Notes: generated by a model not told the origin, from the sequence alone. A DNA stretch of 64,000 nt from Salinarchaeum laminariae (GCF_023204835.1 NZ_CP096270.1:2496907-2560906); one strand, 5' to 3'; positions 54,071-63,734 are shown, numbered from the stretch's first letter. Numbers and translations: made by a program.

Positions 54071-54589
54071 ATGGCGGGAACTGACCAGGATCTCGACGTC
54101 GTTCTCATCGCCGCCGTCGCAGCCAACGGCGTGATCGGCAGTGATGGCGAGCTTCCCTGGGACATCCCCGAGGACATGGCCCACTTCAAGGAGACGACGA
54201 TGGGCCACCCCGTCATTGTCGGACGGACGACCTTCGAGAACGTCGTCGCGGGCCTCGGCGGGCCGCTCCCGGGACGGACCAACGTCGTCCTAAGCCGCTC
54301 CGATCCCGACCTTCCTGACGACGAGTCGATCGTCGTCACGGAGTCGATCGACGCGGCGATCGAAGCGGCCAGAGCGACTGGCGCAGGGAAAGCCTACGTC
54401 ATGGGCGGCGCCTCGGTGTACGACGCCTTCCTCGATCGAGCGGACCGGCTGGTCCTGACGGAGATAGAGGAGTCCTACGACGGCGAAACCACGTTCCCCG
54501 GCTGGCCGCCGTCAGAGGTGGCATGGACCGAGATAGAGCGCGACGAGCGCGACGGCTTCGCGTTCGTGACCTACGAGCGAGTCGAATAA
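54071..54589 (+). CDS. folA: Dihydrofolate reductase
   Basis: A 172-residue DHFR. IAAVAANGVIGSDGELPWDIPEDMAHFK holds the substrate site and the catalytic Asp of PWDIPED; VIVGRTTFENV and VMGGASVYDAFL bind NADPH. It regenerates THF from the DHF made by ThyA, its operon partner one base upstream. Length and motifs are normal. It matches the haloarchaeal ThyA-DHFR pairing. Confidence 0.95.
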   Translation: MAGTDQDLDVVLIAAVAANGVIGSDGELPWDIPEDMAHFKETTMGHPVIVGRTTFENVVAGLGGPLPGRTNVVLSRSDPDLPDDESIVVTESIDAAIEAARATGAGKAYVMGGASVYDAFLDRADRLVLTEIEESYDGETTFPGWPPSEVAWTEIERDERDGFAFVTYERVE

Positions 54590-54627
54590 GGGACGGTCCA
54601 CCAGGCTCCAGCCCTGGGCCGATAGTA

Positions 54628-55653
54628 TCAGTCCGCGGTCGGCACCGTGTCCTCCGGCCGTCCAAGTTCCGCGAGGAAGTGGCCGAGCTGAATCCGCTCG
54701 TTCGATCCCTCCGTCAGATCGAGATCCACGTCCCCGGCGAGTCGGTGGAGTTCGGCGAGCCGGTCGCCGTCGTAGCGGCTCCGGCCGACCTCCAGCACCT
54801 CTTCGAGTACCTCACGTCCGGAAAGTCCCTCGTCGACGAGTAGATCGTCGAGCTCGCTGCGTGCGTCGGTAAACTCCCCGGCCTCTGCGGCGTCGAGCAT
54901 CGTCTCGATCCGGTCCTCCAGACCGACGTCCTCCAGCGCTTCGAACACTGCGTTCATCGTGATCTCGCCCTCGGACTCGGCGGTGGTCTGGGCGATCAGG
55001 ATCGCTTCCCGGAGGTCGCCGTCGGCGGTGCCGGCGACGAACTCGAGACCGTCGCGTTCGTACTCGGCGGATTCTGCGGTGGCGATCGATTCCAGGATGT
55101 CCGCGATCTCGTCCGTCGGCGGCGCAGGCATCGGAACGGCGAAACAGCGCGAGCGAAGTGGCGGGATGAGCTTCGTCGGCTGGCGCGTCGCGATCACGAA
55201 CTGCGTGTTGCGGTGGTACTGCTCCATCACGCGCCGGAGCGCCTGCTGGAAGTCCTCGCGAATGCCCTCCGCGTTGTCCAGCAGGACGGTTTTGTACTCG
55301 CCAGCGACCGGCGCGTAGCTCGCGGACTCCTTGAGGACGTGGTTGATCATGTCCCGCTTGGAGAAGTCAGATTTGCCCTGAAGGAAGGCGGCGAACCGAT
55401 CGTCGTTTTTGATCTCGGTCTTCGTACGGGCGAAGAAGTCCGCGACGTTGATCTCTATCAGATCCGAGTCCGGTTGCTCGTGGGCTTCTTCGGCCATCGC
55501 GCGGACCGCTGCCGTCTTACCGACGCCCGGCGGACCGTGAACGAGCAGGTTGACGGGGTCCTCGACCGCGCGCTCGAACTGATCGCGAGCGAGCTCCTGT
55601 CGCAGATCCGCGATTTCGGGGGCGTGGCGCTCCGTCCACAGCGGCGATTCCAT
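54628..55653 (-). CDS. Replication factor C small-subunit-like AAA+ protein
   Basis: A 341-residue clamp-loader-type ATPase. Walker A is GPPGVGKT (residues 40-47); the SRC motif is at 168-170 (LRSRCFAV), and a C-terminal helical collar follows. The Walker B motif, normally DEAD, reads DNAE (126-129, VLLDNAEG), so the catalytic Glu is replaced by Asn. It is likely the divergent second small subunit (RfcC-like) that haloarchaea have. The start is ATG 55653 (MESPLWTERHAPE); the frame upstream is not conserved in character. Confidence 0.88.
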   Translation of the reverse strand: MESPLWTERHAPEIADLRQELARDQFERAVEDPVNLLVHGPPGVGKTAAVRAMAEEAHEQPDSDLIEINVADFFARTKTEIKNDDRFAAFLQGKSDFSKRDMINHVLKESASYAPVAGEYKTVLLDNAEGIREDFQQALRRVMEQYHRNTQFVIATRQPTKLIPPLRSRCFAVPMPAPPTDEIADILESIATAESAEYERDGLEFVAGTADGDLREAILIAQTTAESEGEITMNAVFEALEDVGLEDRIETMLDAAEAGEFTDARSELDDLLVDEGLSGREVLEEVLEVGRSRYDGDRLAELHRLAGDVDLDLTEGSNERIQLGHFLAELGRPEDTVPTAD

Positions 55654-55851
55654 CGACCACAGGTTGACGACGGGTACCCAAGTATCGGTCGGTCCCGAGC
55701 GGTTGGCCCTGCGATGGAGTGCAGCGGATCGGAGGAAGATTGTGGAGAGGATGAAGCGCGGAACGGGAGTCAATCGAGGGGATTAGTGCGGTTGGCGCGC
55801 GCCAAAACCGACGGGGGATTTAGGAGCCTCGCAGCGATACGACCGAGCAGG

Positions 55852-56445
55852 ATGACGACCCTCCCGACGTGGATCGACACCCGCCTCGATCCGAATCTCG
55901 ATCACAAGCTGAGCCAGCGACACGTCGTCGAGACGATGGTCGACGCCGACCGGCCCTTCTTCTCGATCACGCAGCTCAAGGCGCGAGTGAAGCCGGACGT
56001 CAGCGCCGAAACGGTCCGGAACAGACTCGACGAGCTCCGCGAGATCGACGTCGTCACGGTGGAGACCTACCCCGATTCGATCTCTCTGTACTACGTCAAC
56101 CATCCGGAGTCGAACTGGCCGCTCTCGCCAGAAGGCCACGACGCCCTAACGCAGGCGAACCCACTCGATCGGATGAGTCTGGGTGCGTTCCTCCGGCTGC
56201 AGGATCCAGCGGGCATCCGGACGCTCGTACTGGCTGGCCTCCAGCTCAGTCTCCTCACGTTCTCTATCGGCGTCGTGCTCTCGGCGGTCGGCGTTCACGA
56301 TCTCGTCTCCAGTTCGCAATCGTTCTGGACCGCATCGGTCTCGGTACTCCTCGTCTCCCTGGCGCTACTCGGCGCCGAACGGGCAGCCCGGTGGGTCCGC
56401 GCCCGCGGGGGCCGGGGCCAGCTCACCAAGCAAGTGAATAGCTGA
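55852..56445 (+). CDS. Winged-helix protein with two membrane helices
   Basis: A 197-residue protein. Residues about 20-90 form a wHTH (FFSITQLKARVKPDVSAETV then RNRLDELREIDVVTVET). Two hydrophobic segments follow (about 125-145 and 157-175), ending in a basic tail. It may be a membrane-tethered regulator. The ATG at 55852 begins the coherent protein. It is divergent from the RFC gene. Confidence 0.75.
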   Translation: MTTLPTWIDTRLDPNLDHKLSQRHVVETMVDADRPFFSITQLKARVKPDVSAETVRNRLDELREIDVVTVETYPDSISLYYVNHPESNWPLSPEGHDALTQANPLDRMSLGAFLRLQDPAGIRTLVLAGLQLSLLTFSIGVVLSAVGVHDLVSSSQSFWTASVSVLLVSLALLGAERAARWVRARGGRGQLTKQVNS

Positions 56446-56510
56446 AACACGAGTGGACCGCTACCGGAAACCCGTTCTGCGAGCACCGACGGTGCGCCCG
56501 GACGAGCCCG

Positions 56511-57116
56511 TCACTCCCGACGGACGTCCGTGACGATCGTCTGGTCGTGATCGGGGAAGACGTCGGCCACTGCCGTCTGGCCCTCTCGTTCCGCGAGCAA
56601 GGCTCTGAGTTCGCCCTCGTAGTCGGCCCGGTGGATCTCCTCGCTCGGCCCGACGGTGACCTCCAGGTTCGCGTCGACGAGTCTGTCGACCGCGCCGCGA
56701 CCGAACCCCGAGAGTGGCGCAACGTAGTCGACAGCGTGTCTGTCCTCGAGGCTCTGTGCGAACGCCCTGGATACCGTAGGCACGCGGTCGTCGCGACGGG
56801 TGCCGTCCGCGATCGCATCGAAGGAGAGGTCGGCCACGGATTCGAGCGCGTGCTCGTGGACCATCTGGATGGCGTTCCGGGGGAATCCGTCCTCGAGGAG
56901 CTGCTCGACGGCGTCGTCGGCAACGCCGCGATCGAGTTCGACCCGCTCGAAGGGGTGATCGATCCGCTTGGCGGCGTCTGCGGCGTGCTCCCAATCGTCC
57001 GTCACCCCGAAGTGAGCGGTCACGAGCGTCACGTCGTAGAACTCTTCGAGCAAGAGCGCTGCCAGCGTCGAGTCCTTCCCGCCGCTGTAGAGGAGCGCAA
57101 GCGACCCTGCCGTCAT
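56511..57116 (-). CDS. PP-loop (Alpha-ANH) ATPase
   Basis: A 201-residue protein. The ATP PP-loop is LALLYSGGKDSTLAALLLEEF near the N-terminus, and the later SFDAIADGTRRDDRVPTV and APLSGFGRGAVDRL fit an adenylating enzyme of the asparagine-synthase/thiolase-like superfamily. It might modify tRNA or a protein residue; the substrate is unknown. It follows the PDCD5 gene by 26 bp on the same strand, so both are probably one transcript. Confidence 0.8.
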   Translation of the reverse strand: MTAGSLALLYSGGKDSTLAALLLEEFYDVTLVTAHFGVTDDWEHAADAAKRIDHPFERVELDRGVADDAVEQLLEDGFPRNAIQMVHEHALESVADLSFDAIADGTRRDDRVPTVSRAFAQSLEDRHAVDYVAPLSGFGRGAVDRLVDANLEVTVGPSEEIHRADYEGELRALLAEREGQTAVADVFPDHDQTIVTDVRRE

Positions 57117-57142
57117 TGTCCAACCCCCATCCTCCGGTGCGT

Positions 57143-57484
57143 CTATCGGCGTTTGACGTCGAAGCTCTTGGAGTCCGGCTTGAGCTCCGACAGTAGCTCC
57201 TTCATCTGGTCCTCGTCGATACGGCCCTGGACGCGACCACTGCGGGCGAGTGCGAGCACCTGCTGCTCGACCTGCTCGCCGAACTCGGGCTTGGACATCT
57301 TCACCGTGTTGAGGCGTTTGCGCGCGCCGTCGGTGAGGTGCTGGCGGAGCATTGCCTTCTTTTGCGCTTCGGCGGACTCCTGGCGGGCCTGCTGGGCCTC
57401 GGCCTGATCGCCGTCGTCGGCACGGTCCTGCAGCTCCTGGAGTTTCTGCTCGCGAAGATCCTCGATGTCCTCCTCGTTGCTCAT
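57143..57484 (-). CDS. PDCD5-family DNA-binding protein
   Basis: A 113-residue helical protein: [21 protein letters not shown] at the start, then [21 protein letters not shown] and the C-terminal [17 protein letters not shown]. These match the archaeal PDCD5 (TFAR19) family, which binds DNA or ribosomes. In many archaea the gene follows rps19e; here a different gene lies upstream (57609-58517, same strand, 124 bp away). Confidence 0.93.
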   Translation of the reverse strand: MSNEEDIEDLREQKLQELQDRADDGDQAEAQQARQESAEAQKKAMLRQHLTDGARKRLNTVKMSKPEFGEQVEQQVLALARSGRVQGRIDEDQMKELLSELKPDSKSFDVKRR

Positions 57485-57608
57485 ACACGCCTTACCCGCG
57501 GCGAGCGGAAAATCATTACGGGACGAACGTCCGTCGCGGTGGCACCGTCGCTCGGATCTGGACCGTCGAGTGAATCCAACCGGTAAAGCCACGATTCGAA
57601 TCGCCAGC

Positions 57609-58517
57609 TCAGACCTCGACGTCTACGCGGACCCGTTCGCCAACAGACAGCGACAGCTCCGGACAGATCAGTTTCGCGCCCAGATCGTCCCGAACCGCTG
57701 CGAATGACAGCCCCTCGATCGGCGTTCCGTTCACGGAAACAGTCGGCTGACTCCACTCGATCGACCGGCTCGTCGTCGTTCCGATCTGCTCGCTCAGGAT
57801 CGACACTGAAGCGCCCGTTGGACGGTCACACTCTGGCAGGATGCCGCCGTGATCGTAGTGGGCGAGACCGCCGTCGAGCGCGACGGACTCCTCCGTCCCA
57901 TCATCGAGTTCGAGCGTCGCACCAATTCCAGCGAAACACTCGCCGGGGTCCGGATGGCGTGGCTGGTCCAATACTGCGTAGGTGTCGCCTGTCTCGACGA
58001 CGGTACCGGTACCGTCCCAGGCCACCGGCTCGACGTCGACTCCGGGTCGAAGGGGGCGCGATCCGGCGGCCCGTAAAATATCATCATCCGTATGGCGAAA
58101 CCCGACGTGGAGGTGGTGTCCGACCCACGGTGCGAAGAACCCGGCCCGAATCGGGTCTCCGAGGTCGTCACCCGCCGCGACGCGATCGCCGACAGACACG
58201 GTAGGATCGACGTGAAGGATCCGGGCGATCGGCGCGGAGCCGTCCTCCGTTCGGAAATCTGGCCCAACAACGACGCCACCAGTGTCGATGGCGATCAGAT
58301 AATCGTGTGGCGGAGCGTACGGTTTCGAGGGTGCGCGAACCTGCTCGATCGCGACGACCGTCCCCGCGACCGGCGACGGAGCGTGCGTGGCTGTCGAGGA
58401 GCGATCGGGGCCGGGATAACAATCGATAGCACTGCCATCGTCGTGGGCGCTATACGGCGAGTTGTACAGCGAGAACGCCCGGAATCGCTCGAGCACGGAT
58501 TCCGGGACGGTGAGCAT
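57609..58517 (-). CDS. M23/LytM-like protein, C-terminal domain of unknown role
   Basis: A 302-residue soluble protein. The first half has an M23-like layout: [16 protein letters not shown], then [14 protein letters not shown] and HHLHVGFRH, which resembles the HxH zinc motif. The usual first zinc site (HxxxD) is not clear, so peptidase activity is uncertain. The C-terminal half is beta-rich. No signal peptide is seen. The start is ATG 58517. Confidence 0.65.
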   Translation of the reverse strand: MLTVPESVLERFRAFSLYNSPYSAHDDGSAIDCYPGPDRSSTATHAPSPVAGTVVAIEQVRAPSKPYAPPHDYLIAIDTGGVVVGPDFRTEDGSAPIARILHVDPTVSVGDRVAAGDDLGDPIRAGFFAPWVGHHLHVGFRHTDDDILRAAGSRPLRPGVDVEPVAWDGTGTVVETGDTYAVLDQPRHPDPGECFAGIGATLELDDGTEESVALDGGLAHYDHGGILPECDRPTGASVSILSEQIGTTTSRSIEWSQPTVSVNGTPIEGLSFAAVRDDLGAKLICPELSLSVGERVRVDVEV

Positions 58518-58693
58518 CGGATGCCACTACCGCGCGGCCTGACAAAGACGCGGCGGTCCGGACCGACGGATTGCCAGATGCCTCGGCAGTTGCGTCGGTA
58601 TCGGTCAGGCATCCACCCGGAACGGATGCGGAGCCTATCGGCGTGCCAGTTCACCACACGCTTATGCTCCGGGCGTTGCAACTATCACAGTCC

Positions 58694-59383
58694 ATGCGCG
58701 TCGTCCGCGGGAGAGGGACCACAATCGAAGCGGATCGAGCGCTCACCGCGGAGCTTCGGGAACACGCCGCCGAACACGACGAGCCAGCGGTGCGGGTCTG
58801 GCGACCGCAGCCACAGGTCGCCTTCGGCCGACGAGATTCGGGCGCACCCGGCTACGACCGCGCCCGGCGGATCGCGCGTCAGCACGGCTACGCGCCGGTC
58901 GGGCGCTCGGTCGGCGGCCGCGCTGTCGCCTACCAGGGCACGACGGTTGCGTTCGCCCGCGCTGAGCCCGTCGACGATCCCCGAACCGGGCTCCAGGATC
59001 GCTACGAGGCAGCGACTGAGGCCCTCGAAGACGCACTCGAGACGGTCGGGGTCGAGGAAATTTCAGCCGGCGAACCCGACGACTCCTTCTGTCCCGGGTC
59101 TCACTCGCTCTCCGTCGGCGGTGGCAAAGTCGTCGGCATCGCACAGCGTGTGACGACCGAGGCAGCGCTCGTCGCAGGCGTGGCGATCCCACGAGATCGG
59201 TGGCCGATTGCCGAGGTACTGGAAGACGTGTACGACGCGCTCGACGTGGCGTTCGATCCCTGCACCGTCGGCAGCATCGAAGCCGCCGGTGGCGACGGTG
59301 ACCCCGACGCGCTCGTAACTGCCATCGAGGAGCGGCTCGTCGGACAGCACGATCCCGTCGTCGAGCGGATCGAGCAGTCGTAG
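58694..59383 (+). CDS. Lipoate-protein ligase family protein
   Basis: A 229-residue BPL/LplA fold. ARQHGYAPVGRSVGGRAVAYQGTTVAFA carries the Gly-Arg substrate loop, and SLSVGGGKVVGIAQRV the conserved Lys. It is shorter than the LplA-family protein at 23160-24038 and differs in sequence, so it may handle a different acyl step, such as octanoate transfer. ATG 58694 is used; the upstream frame is not coding. Confidence 0.8.
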   Translation: MRVVRGRGTTIEADRALTAELREHAAEHDEPAVRVWRPQPQVAFGRRDSGAPGYDRARRIARQHGYAPVGRSVGGRAVAYQGTTVAFARAEPVDDPRTGLQDRYEAATEALEDALETVGVEEISAGEPDDSFCPGSHSLSVGGGKVVGIAQRVTTEAALVAGVAIPRDRWPIAEVLEDVYDALDVAFDPCTVGSIEAAGGDGDPDALVTAIEERLVGQHDPVVERIEQS

Positions 59384-59450
59384 CCTCACAGATTGACTGA
59401 TCCCGACCGAGCCATACCGAGGTGCCGGTCTGCGACGCTGAGTCGGGACG

Positions 59451-59456
59451 TTTAGG
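59451..59456 (+). promoter_or_regulatory. TATA-like box of pyrC
   Basis: TTTAGG within ACGTTTAGG lies 25-30 bp before ATG 59481, at leaderless spacing. It matches the pth2 promoter string. Confidence 0.5.
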
Positions 59457-59480
59457 ACGCCCGCCCGTCCAGTGTCTGTC

Positions 59481-60851
59481 ATGATTATCGTCGATGCGAC
59501 GCTGCCCGACGGCCGCGAGTGCGACGTTCGGATCGAGGGGGAGCAGATCGCTGCCGTCGTGGAGCGGGACCAGGGCGGAATCGATCTGGACGAGGTCGGT
59601 GCCGACGAGCAGGTCATCGACGCCGAGGGCAACTACCTCTTCCCTGGCGCGATCGACGTCCACGTCCACTTTCGCGAACCAGGAGGGAGCCACAAGGAGA
59701 CGTGGACGACGGGATCCCAGAGCGCGGCAGCGGGTGGCGTCACGACCGTCGTCGACCAGCCCAACACCGAGCCGCCGACCGTGACGGGAGAGGCCTTGGA
59801 AGAGAAGCGTACCATCGCCGACGAGCAGTCGATCGTCGACTTCGGGATCAACGGCGGCGTCACCGCCGACTGGGAGCCCGAGTCGCTGTTCGCAGCCGAT
59901 CCGTTCGCGCTCGGCGAGGTGTTCCTCGCGGACTCGACCGGCGAGATGGGTATCGAGGGCGACCTGTTCGCAGACGCGGTCGAACGCGCTGCCGCAGCAG
60001 ACTGCACGGTCACCGTCCACGCGGAGGACGCGACGCTGTTCGAGGATGCTGCCCTCGAGAACGCCGGGGAGGGCGTCGGTCGGGACGCAGACGCCGACGC
60101 GTGGTCGGCGTTCCGCACTGCTGCGGCGGAGGCGGCGGCCGTCGAACGCGCACTCGAGGTCACTGGCGATTTCAACGCAGCCGTCCACATCGCTCACACG
60201 TCGACGCCGGAAGGGATCGACCTCGCCGCAGAAACCGGGGCGACGTGCGAGGTGACGCCCCACCACGCGTTTCTCTCGCGGGAGAATCTCGACGATCTCG
60301 GCACGTTCGGGCGTATGAACCCGCCGCTGCGTTCGGAGGATCGCCGCGAGGCCGTCTTCGAGCGGATTGCCGACGGGACGGTGGACGTGGTCGCGACTGA
60401 TCACGCGCCACATACGCGCGAGGAGAAGGACGCTTCCATCACCGAGGCACCCAGTGGGGTACCCGGCGTCGAGACGATGCTCCCACTCCTACTTGCGAAC
60501 GCGGGGACACACGGACCACTCTCCCTCGAGCGCGTTCGGGATCTGACGGCCGCGAACCCCGCGAGGATCTTCGAACTCCCGCAGAAAGGAAGAGTCGAAG
60601 CCGGTCGAGACGCGGATCTGGTGCTCGTCGATCCGGACGACGTCGAACCGATCAGCGCCGAGACCCTCCACACCAGCTGCGGCTGGACGCCGTTCGAGGG
60701 GATGGACGGCGTGTTCCCGTTCCTGACCATGCGCCGAGGAGACGTCGTCTACGCGGATCCGGACGCTACCCAAGCGGATTCCGTCAGATCCGTAGCACCC
60801 GCCGACGAGTTCGCCGAGGGGTCTGGTGGCCAGGACGTTCGGCGGCAGTGA
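59481..60851 (+). CDS. pyrC: Dihydroorotase
   Basis: A 456-residue amidohydrolase of pyrimidine synthesis. The metal site is complete: IDVHVHFREPG (His pair), VTVHAEDATLF, AVHIAHTSTPEG and VVATDHAPHTREEKD (Asp). GRMNPPLRSEDRREAVF binds substrate. It interconverts carbamoyl aspartate and dihydroorotate. The C-terminus has about 25 extra hydrophilic residues. The start is ATG 59481; a GTG three codons earlier is possible. It is a single gene. Confidence 0.95.
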   Translation: MIIVDATLPDGRECDVRIEGEQIAAVVERDQGGIDLDEVGADEQVIDAEGNYLFPGAIDVHVHFREPGGSHKETWTTGSQSAAAGGVTTVVDQPNTEPPTVTGEALEEKRTIADEQSIVDFGINGGVTADWEPESLFAADPFALGEVFLADSTGEMGIEGDLFADAVERAAAADCTVTVHAEDATLFEDAALENAGEGVGRDADADAWSAFRTAAAEAAAVERALEVTGDFNAAVHIAHTSTPEGIDLAAETGATCEVTPHHAFLSRENLDDLGTFGRMNPPLRSEDRREAVFERIADGTVDVVATDHAPHTREEKDASITEAPSGVPGVETMLPLLLANAGTHGPLSLERVRDLTAANPARIFELPQKGRVEAGRDADLVLVDPDDVEPISAETLHTSCGWTPFEGMDGVFPFLTMRRGDVVYADPDATQADSVRSVAPADEFAEGSGGQDVRRQ

Positions 60852-60987
60852 ACGAAGTGGCGGGTGCAGGTGTATTAGACGCCTCTGGCTCGGCTGTTTC
60901 TGCCTCAGATCACGCTTTCGAGCGGTGACTCGCACCTGGATACGACGAGACAATTGGCGGCACGCACACGATCGGCAATCAGATTTT

Positions 60988-61004
60988 TTGGTAGTGGTTA
61001 CCAA
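60988..61004. other. Palindrome at the membrane-protein promoter
   Basis: TTGGTA-GTGGT-TACCAA overlaps the core promoter area, 12-28 bp before ATG 61016. A T run (ATTTTTTGG) touches its left arm. It is a candidate operator. Confidence 0.4.
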
Positions 61005-61015
61005 GGTGAGGCAAC

Positions 61016-61783
61016 ATGTCGGGGAACATTCGGGGGGTAGAGCGGTTCTCGCGGTGGATCAGTCGACTGGGCATCGCCCTCTTCATCGTGGGCACGATCG
61101 CCGTCGGGGTGGGTGCACTCAAAGCCGCTGCCGAGGCTGGTATCAGTCCCGTGTCGGCACCGATCAATCTCGACCAGATGTACGTCGTACTCCTGGGCGG
61201 CGGTGCTCTGGTACTCGGGGGTGCGCTGTTGAACGTGCTCACCGGGATTCTGGCCAACGTCCTCGCGACGACACAGGAAGACAGGACGTACGACAACCCA
61301 GACGACGGCGAACTGGTGGCTGATCGAGCTCCGGTCAGCGAGCGCCACCGTCGGCGACTCGCCCGACATTACTTCTACATTGGAGCTTTCATCCTGCTGG
61401 TCGTCTCCATTGCGGCGCGAGGGGACGCAATATCGGGAGAGGCAGCCAGAATCGCCACGGACGTCGCACAAATTGCAGTGACGGTGCTCTTCGGTTACAC
61501 TACCGCCGCGCTCCTCTCGGCATTCGTCCTCCTCGGGCTCTGGATCGGTATCAAACGACGCTCCGCCGAGGCGCTCCTCGTCGGCGTCGGCATTGCGGTG
61601 CTGTTCCTACTGATGGCTCTCCAGTTCCTCGTCGTCGGCTGGATTCTCGCGGGACTGTGGTTCCTTTACTATTCGTTCATGGCGCGCAAGGCGGTCTCTT
61701 TCCGACTCGTCGAGGCATCGTCCGTCCCCGAGCAGATCCGTCGTTACGTCGGCCAGGGTGACGAAGTCGGTGGTAGCAACTAA
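61016..61783 (+). CDS. Polytopic membrane protein of unknown function
   Basis: A 255-residue protein with about six membrane helices. The N-terminus is short and basic (RGVERFSRWISRLG); a hydrophilic loop (about 85-115, TQEDRTYDNPDDGEL) separates the first pair from the rest; the tail is charged. No family is recognised. The promoter overlaps a palindrome. It lies between pyrC and the mutase gene, with no sign of coupling. Confidence 0.65.
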   Translation: MSGNIRGVERFSRWISRLGIALFIVGTIAVGVGALKAAAEAGISPVSAPINLDQMYVVLLGGGALVLGGALLNVLTGILANVLATTQEDRTYDNPDDGELVADRAPVSERHRRRLARHYFYIGAFILLVVSIAARGDAISGEAARIATDVAQIAVTVLFGYTTAALLSAFVLLGLWIGIKRRSAEALLVGVGIAVLFLLMALQFLVVGWILAGLWFLYYSFMARKAVSFRLVEASSVPEQIRRYVGQGDEVGGSN

Positions 61784-61903
61784 GCCGGCAGCGGGACGTA
61801 AGTAGCCGGGACTGACCGTCGAGGTGAAGTGCGATCCGCGCTCCGGGGGTCGAAAGGTCAACAGCAAAACATGAGTCCGTTTGCTCCGGGATGCTCGAAC
61901 ACG

Positions 61904-61909
61904 CTTAAG
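61904..61909 (+). promoter_or_regulatory. TATA-like box of the methylmalonyl-CoA mutase gene
   Basis: CTTAAG lies 25-30 bp before ATG 61934, at leaderless spacing, supporting that start over the longer open frame. Confidence 0.45.
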
Positions 61910-61933
61910 CCACGAGAACTCTCAGGGTCTATC

Positions 61934-63616
61934 ATGTTCGACGAAGAGGACCTCGCCACGATTCGCGAGGGGACGGACGCCTGGGAGGCCGAACACGTCG
62001 AGCCGACGGTGGAGCGCTTCGGCGAGCGCGAGGAGCAGTTCCGCACGGACACCGGCGGCCAGCCCGTCGACCGACTCTACACGCCCGCCGACGTAGCGGA
62101 GTTGGACTACCAGGAGGACCTGGGCTTCCCCGGTGCGGAGCCCTATACCCGCGGGGTTTACTCGACGGGCTACCGTGGGCGGCTCTGGACGATGCGACAG
62201 TACGCGGGGATGGGAACCGCCGAAGAGACGAACGAGCGGTTTCACTACCTGCTCGACGAGGGGCAGACCGGGCTATCGCTCGCGTTCGACCTCCCGACGC
62301 AGATGGGCTACGACTCCGACGACGCGATGGCGGCGGGGGAGGTCGGGAGATCCGGGGTCGCGATCGACACAATTCGAGATTTCGAGACGGTGTTCGACGA
62401 CATTCCACTCTCGGAGGTCTCGACCTCGATGACGATCAACGCGCCGGCGTCGGTGCTGCTGGCGATGTACGTCGCGCTCGGAGACCAGCAGGGCGTCGAC
62501 CGCGAGGAACTACGTGGAACGATCCAGAACGACGTTCTCAAGGAGTATATCGCACGGAACACGTACATCCACCCGCCGGAGCCCTCGATGCGGATCGTCA
62601 CCGACGTCTTCGAGTTCGCGGCGGAGGAGATTCCGAACTTCAACACGATCTCGATCTCGGGCTACCACATCCGCGAGGCAGGATCGACCGCAGCCCAGGA
62701 GATTGCATTCACACTGGCCAACGGCATCGAGTACGTCGAGGCCGCCATCGACGCCGGGCTCGACGTCGACGAGTTCGCACCACAGCTGTCCTTCTTCTTC
62801 GCGTCGTACAACAACGTCTTAGAGGAGGTCGCGAAGTTCCGGGCCGCACGACGGCTCTGGCACTCGATCATGGAGGACCGGTTCGACGCGGAGAAACCGG
62901 CCTCCAAGCAGCTCAAGTTCCACACGCAAACCGCTGGATCGACGCTCACGGCACAGCAGGTCGAGAACAACGTCGTTCGCGTCGCCTACCAGGCGCTGGC
63001 AGCAGTGCTCGGTGGGACGCAGAGCCTCCACACGAACGGGAAAGACGAGGCACTGGCCCTGCCCACCGAGGAGTCCGTCCGCACCGCGTTGCGCACCCAG
63101 CAGATCCTCGCTCACGAGTCCGGTGCCGCGGACACGATCGACCCACTTGGGGGGAGCTACTACGTCGAGTCCCTGACCGACGAGGTCGAGGCCGAGGCCC
63201 GGTCGATCATCGACGAGGTCGACGAGCGCGATGGAATGCTCCAGGCGATCGACGACGGCTACGTGCAGCGGCAGATCCAGGACGTCGCGTACGACCGGCA
63301 ACAGGCCGTCGAGTCCGGCGAGCGGATCGTCGTCGGCGTCAACGAGTTCACCGTCGATGAGGGCGGCCAGGAGATGGATCTGGAGGAAGTAACCGAGGAG
63401 GACGAGCAGCGCCAGATCGAGTCACTCGAAGCCGTCCGCGAGGAGCGCGACGACGAGGCCGTCGATGCCGCGCTGGCGACGGTCGGAGAGGCTGCTCGAA
63501 GCGATGCGAACCTGATGCCCCCGCTGATCGATGCAGTGAAAGCGGAGGCCACGGTCGGCGAGATCTGCGGCGTGCTCCGCGAGGAGTTCGGGGAGTACGC
63601 CGGCGGTGGCGTCTGA
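61934..63616 (+). CDS. Methylmalonyl-CoA mutase, large (catalytic) subunit
   Basis: A 560-residue catalytic chain: [23 protein letters not shown] binds Co[19 protein letters not shown] and [21 protein letters not shown] line the radical site. The chain ends without the B12-binding domain (no DxHxxG), so a separate small subunit is needed, not in this window. It converts methylmalonyl-CoA to succinyl-CoA in propionate use. The C-terminal linker (about 470-500) is acidic. Confidence 0.95.
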   Translation: MFDEEDLATIREGTDAWEAEHVEPTVERFGEREEQFRTDTGGQPVDRLYTPADVAELDYQEDLGFPGAEPYTRGVYSTGYRGRLWTMRQYAGMGTAEETNERFHYLLDEGQTGLSLAFDLPTQMGYDSDDAMAAGEVGRSGVAIDTIRDFETVFDDIPLSEVSTSMTINAPASVLLAMYVALGDQQGVDREELRGTIQNDVLKEYIARNTYIHPPEPSMRIVTDVFEFAAEEIPNFNTISISGYHIREAGSTAAQEIAFTLANGIEYVEAAIDAGLDVDEFAPQLSFFFASYNNVLEEVAKFRAARRLWHSIMEDRFDAEKPASKQLKFHTQTAGSTLTAQQVENNVVRVAYQALAAVLGGTQSLHTNGKDEALALPTEESVRTALRTQQILAHESGAADTIDPLGGSYYVESLTDEVEAEARSIIDEVDERDGMLQAIDDGYVQRQIQDVAYDRQQAVESGERIVVGVNEFTVDEGGQEMDLEEVTEEDEQRQIESLEAVREERDDEAVDAALATVGEAARSDANLMPPLIDAVKAEATVGEICGVLREEFGEYAGGGV

Positions 63617-63701
63617 ACGTCCGCTGTTCGATCCCTTGTACTTCACCGGTGAGTTGACGAAGAGCGACTGGGATCGCTCACCGTCAGAACTAAGTTTGAA
63701 T

Positions 63702-63717
63702 GTAAAGCACCCTTTAC
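63702..63717. other. Inverted repeat before the Cys-rich mini protein
   Basis: GTAAAG (63702-63707) and CTTTAC (63712-63717) flank a CACC centre, and TGTAAA occurs again at 63718-63723. The site lies 12-33 bp before ATG 63735, over the promoter, so it is a good operator candidate. Confidence 0.45.
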
Positions 63718-63734
63718 TGTAAAACGAACTTTCC

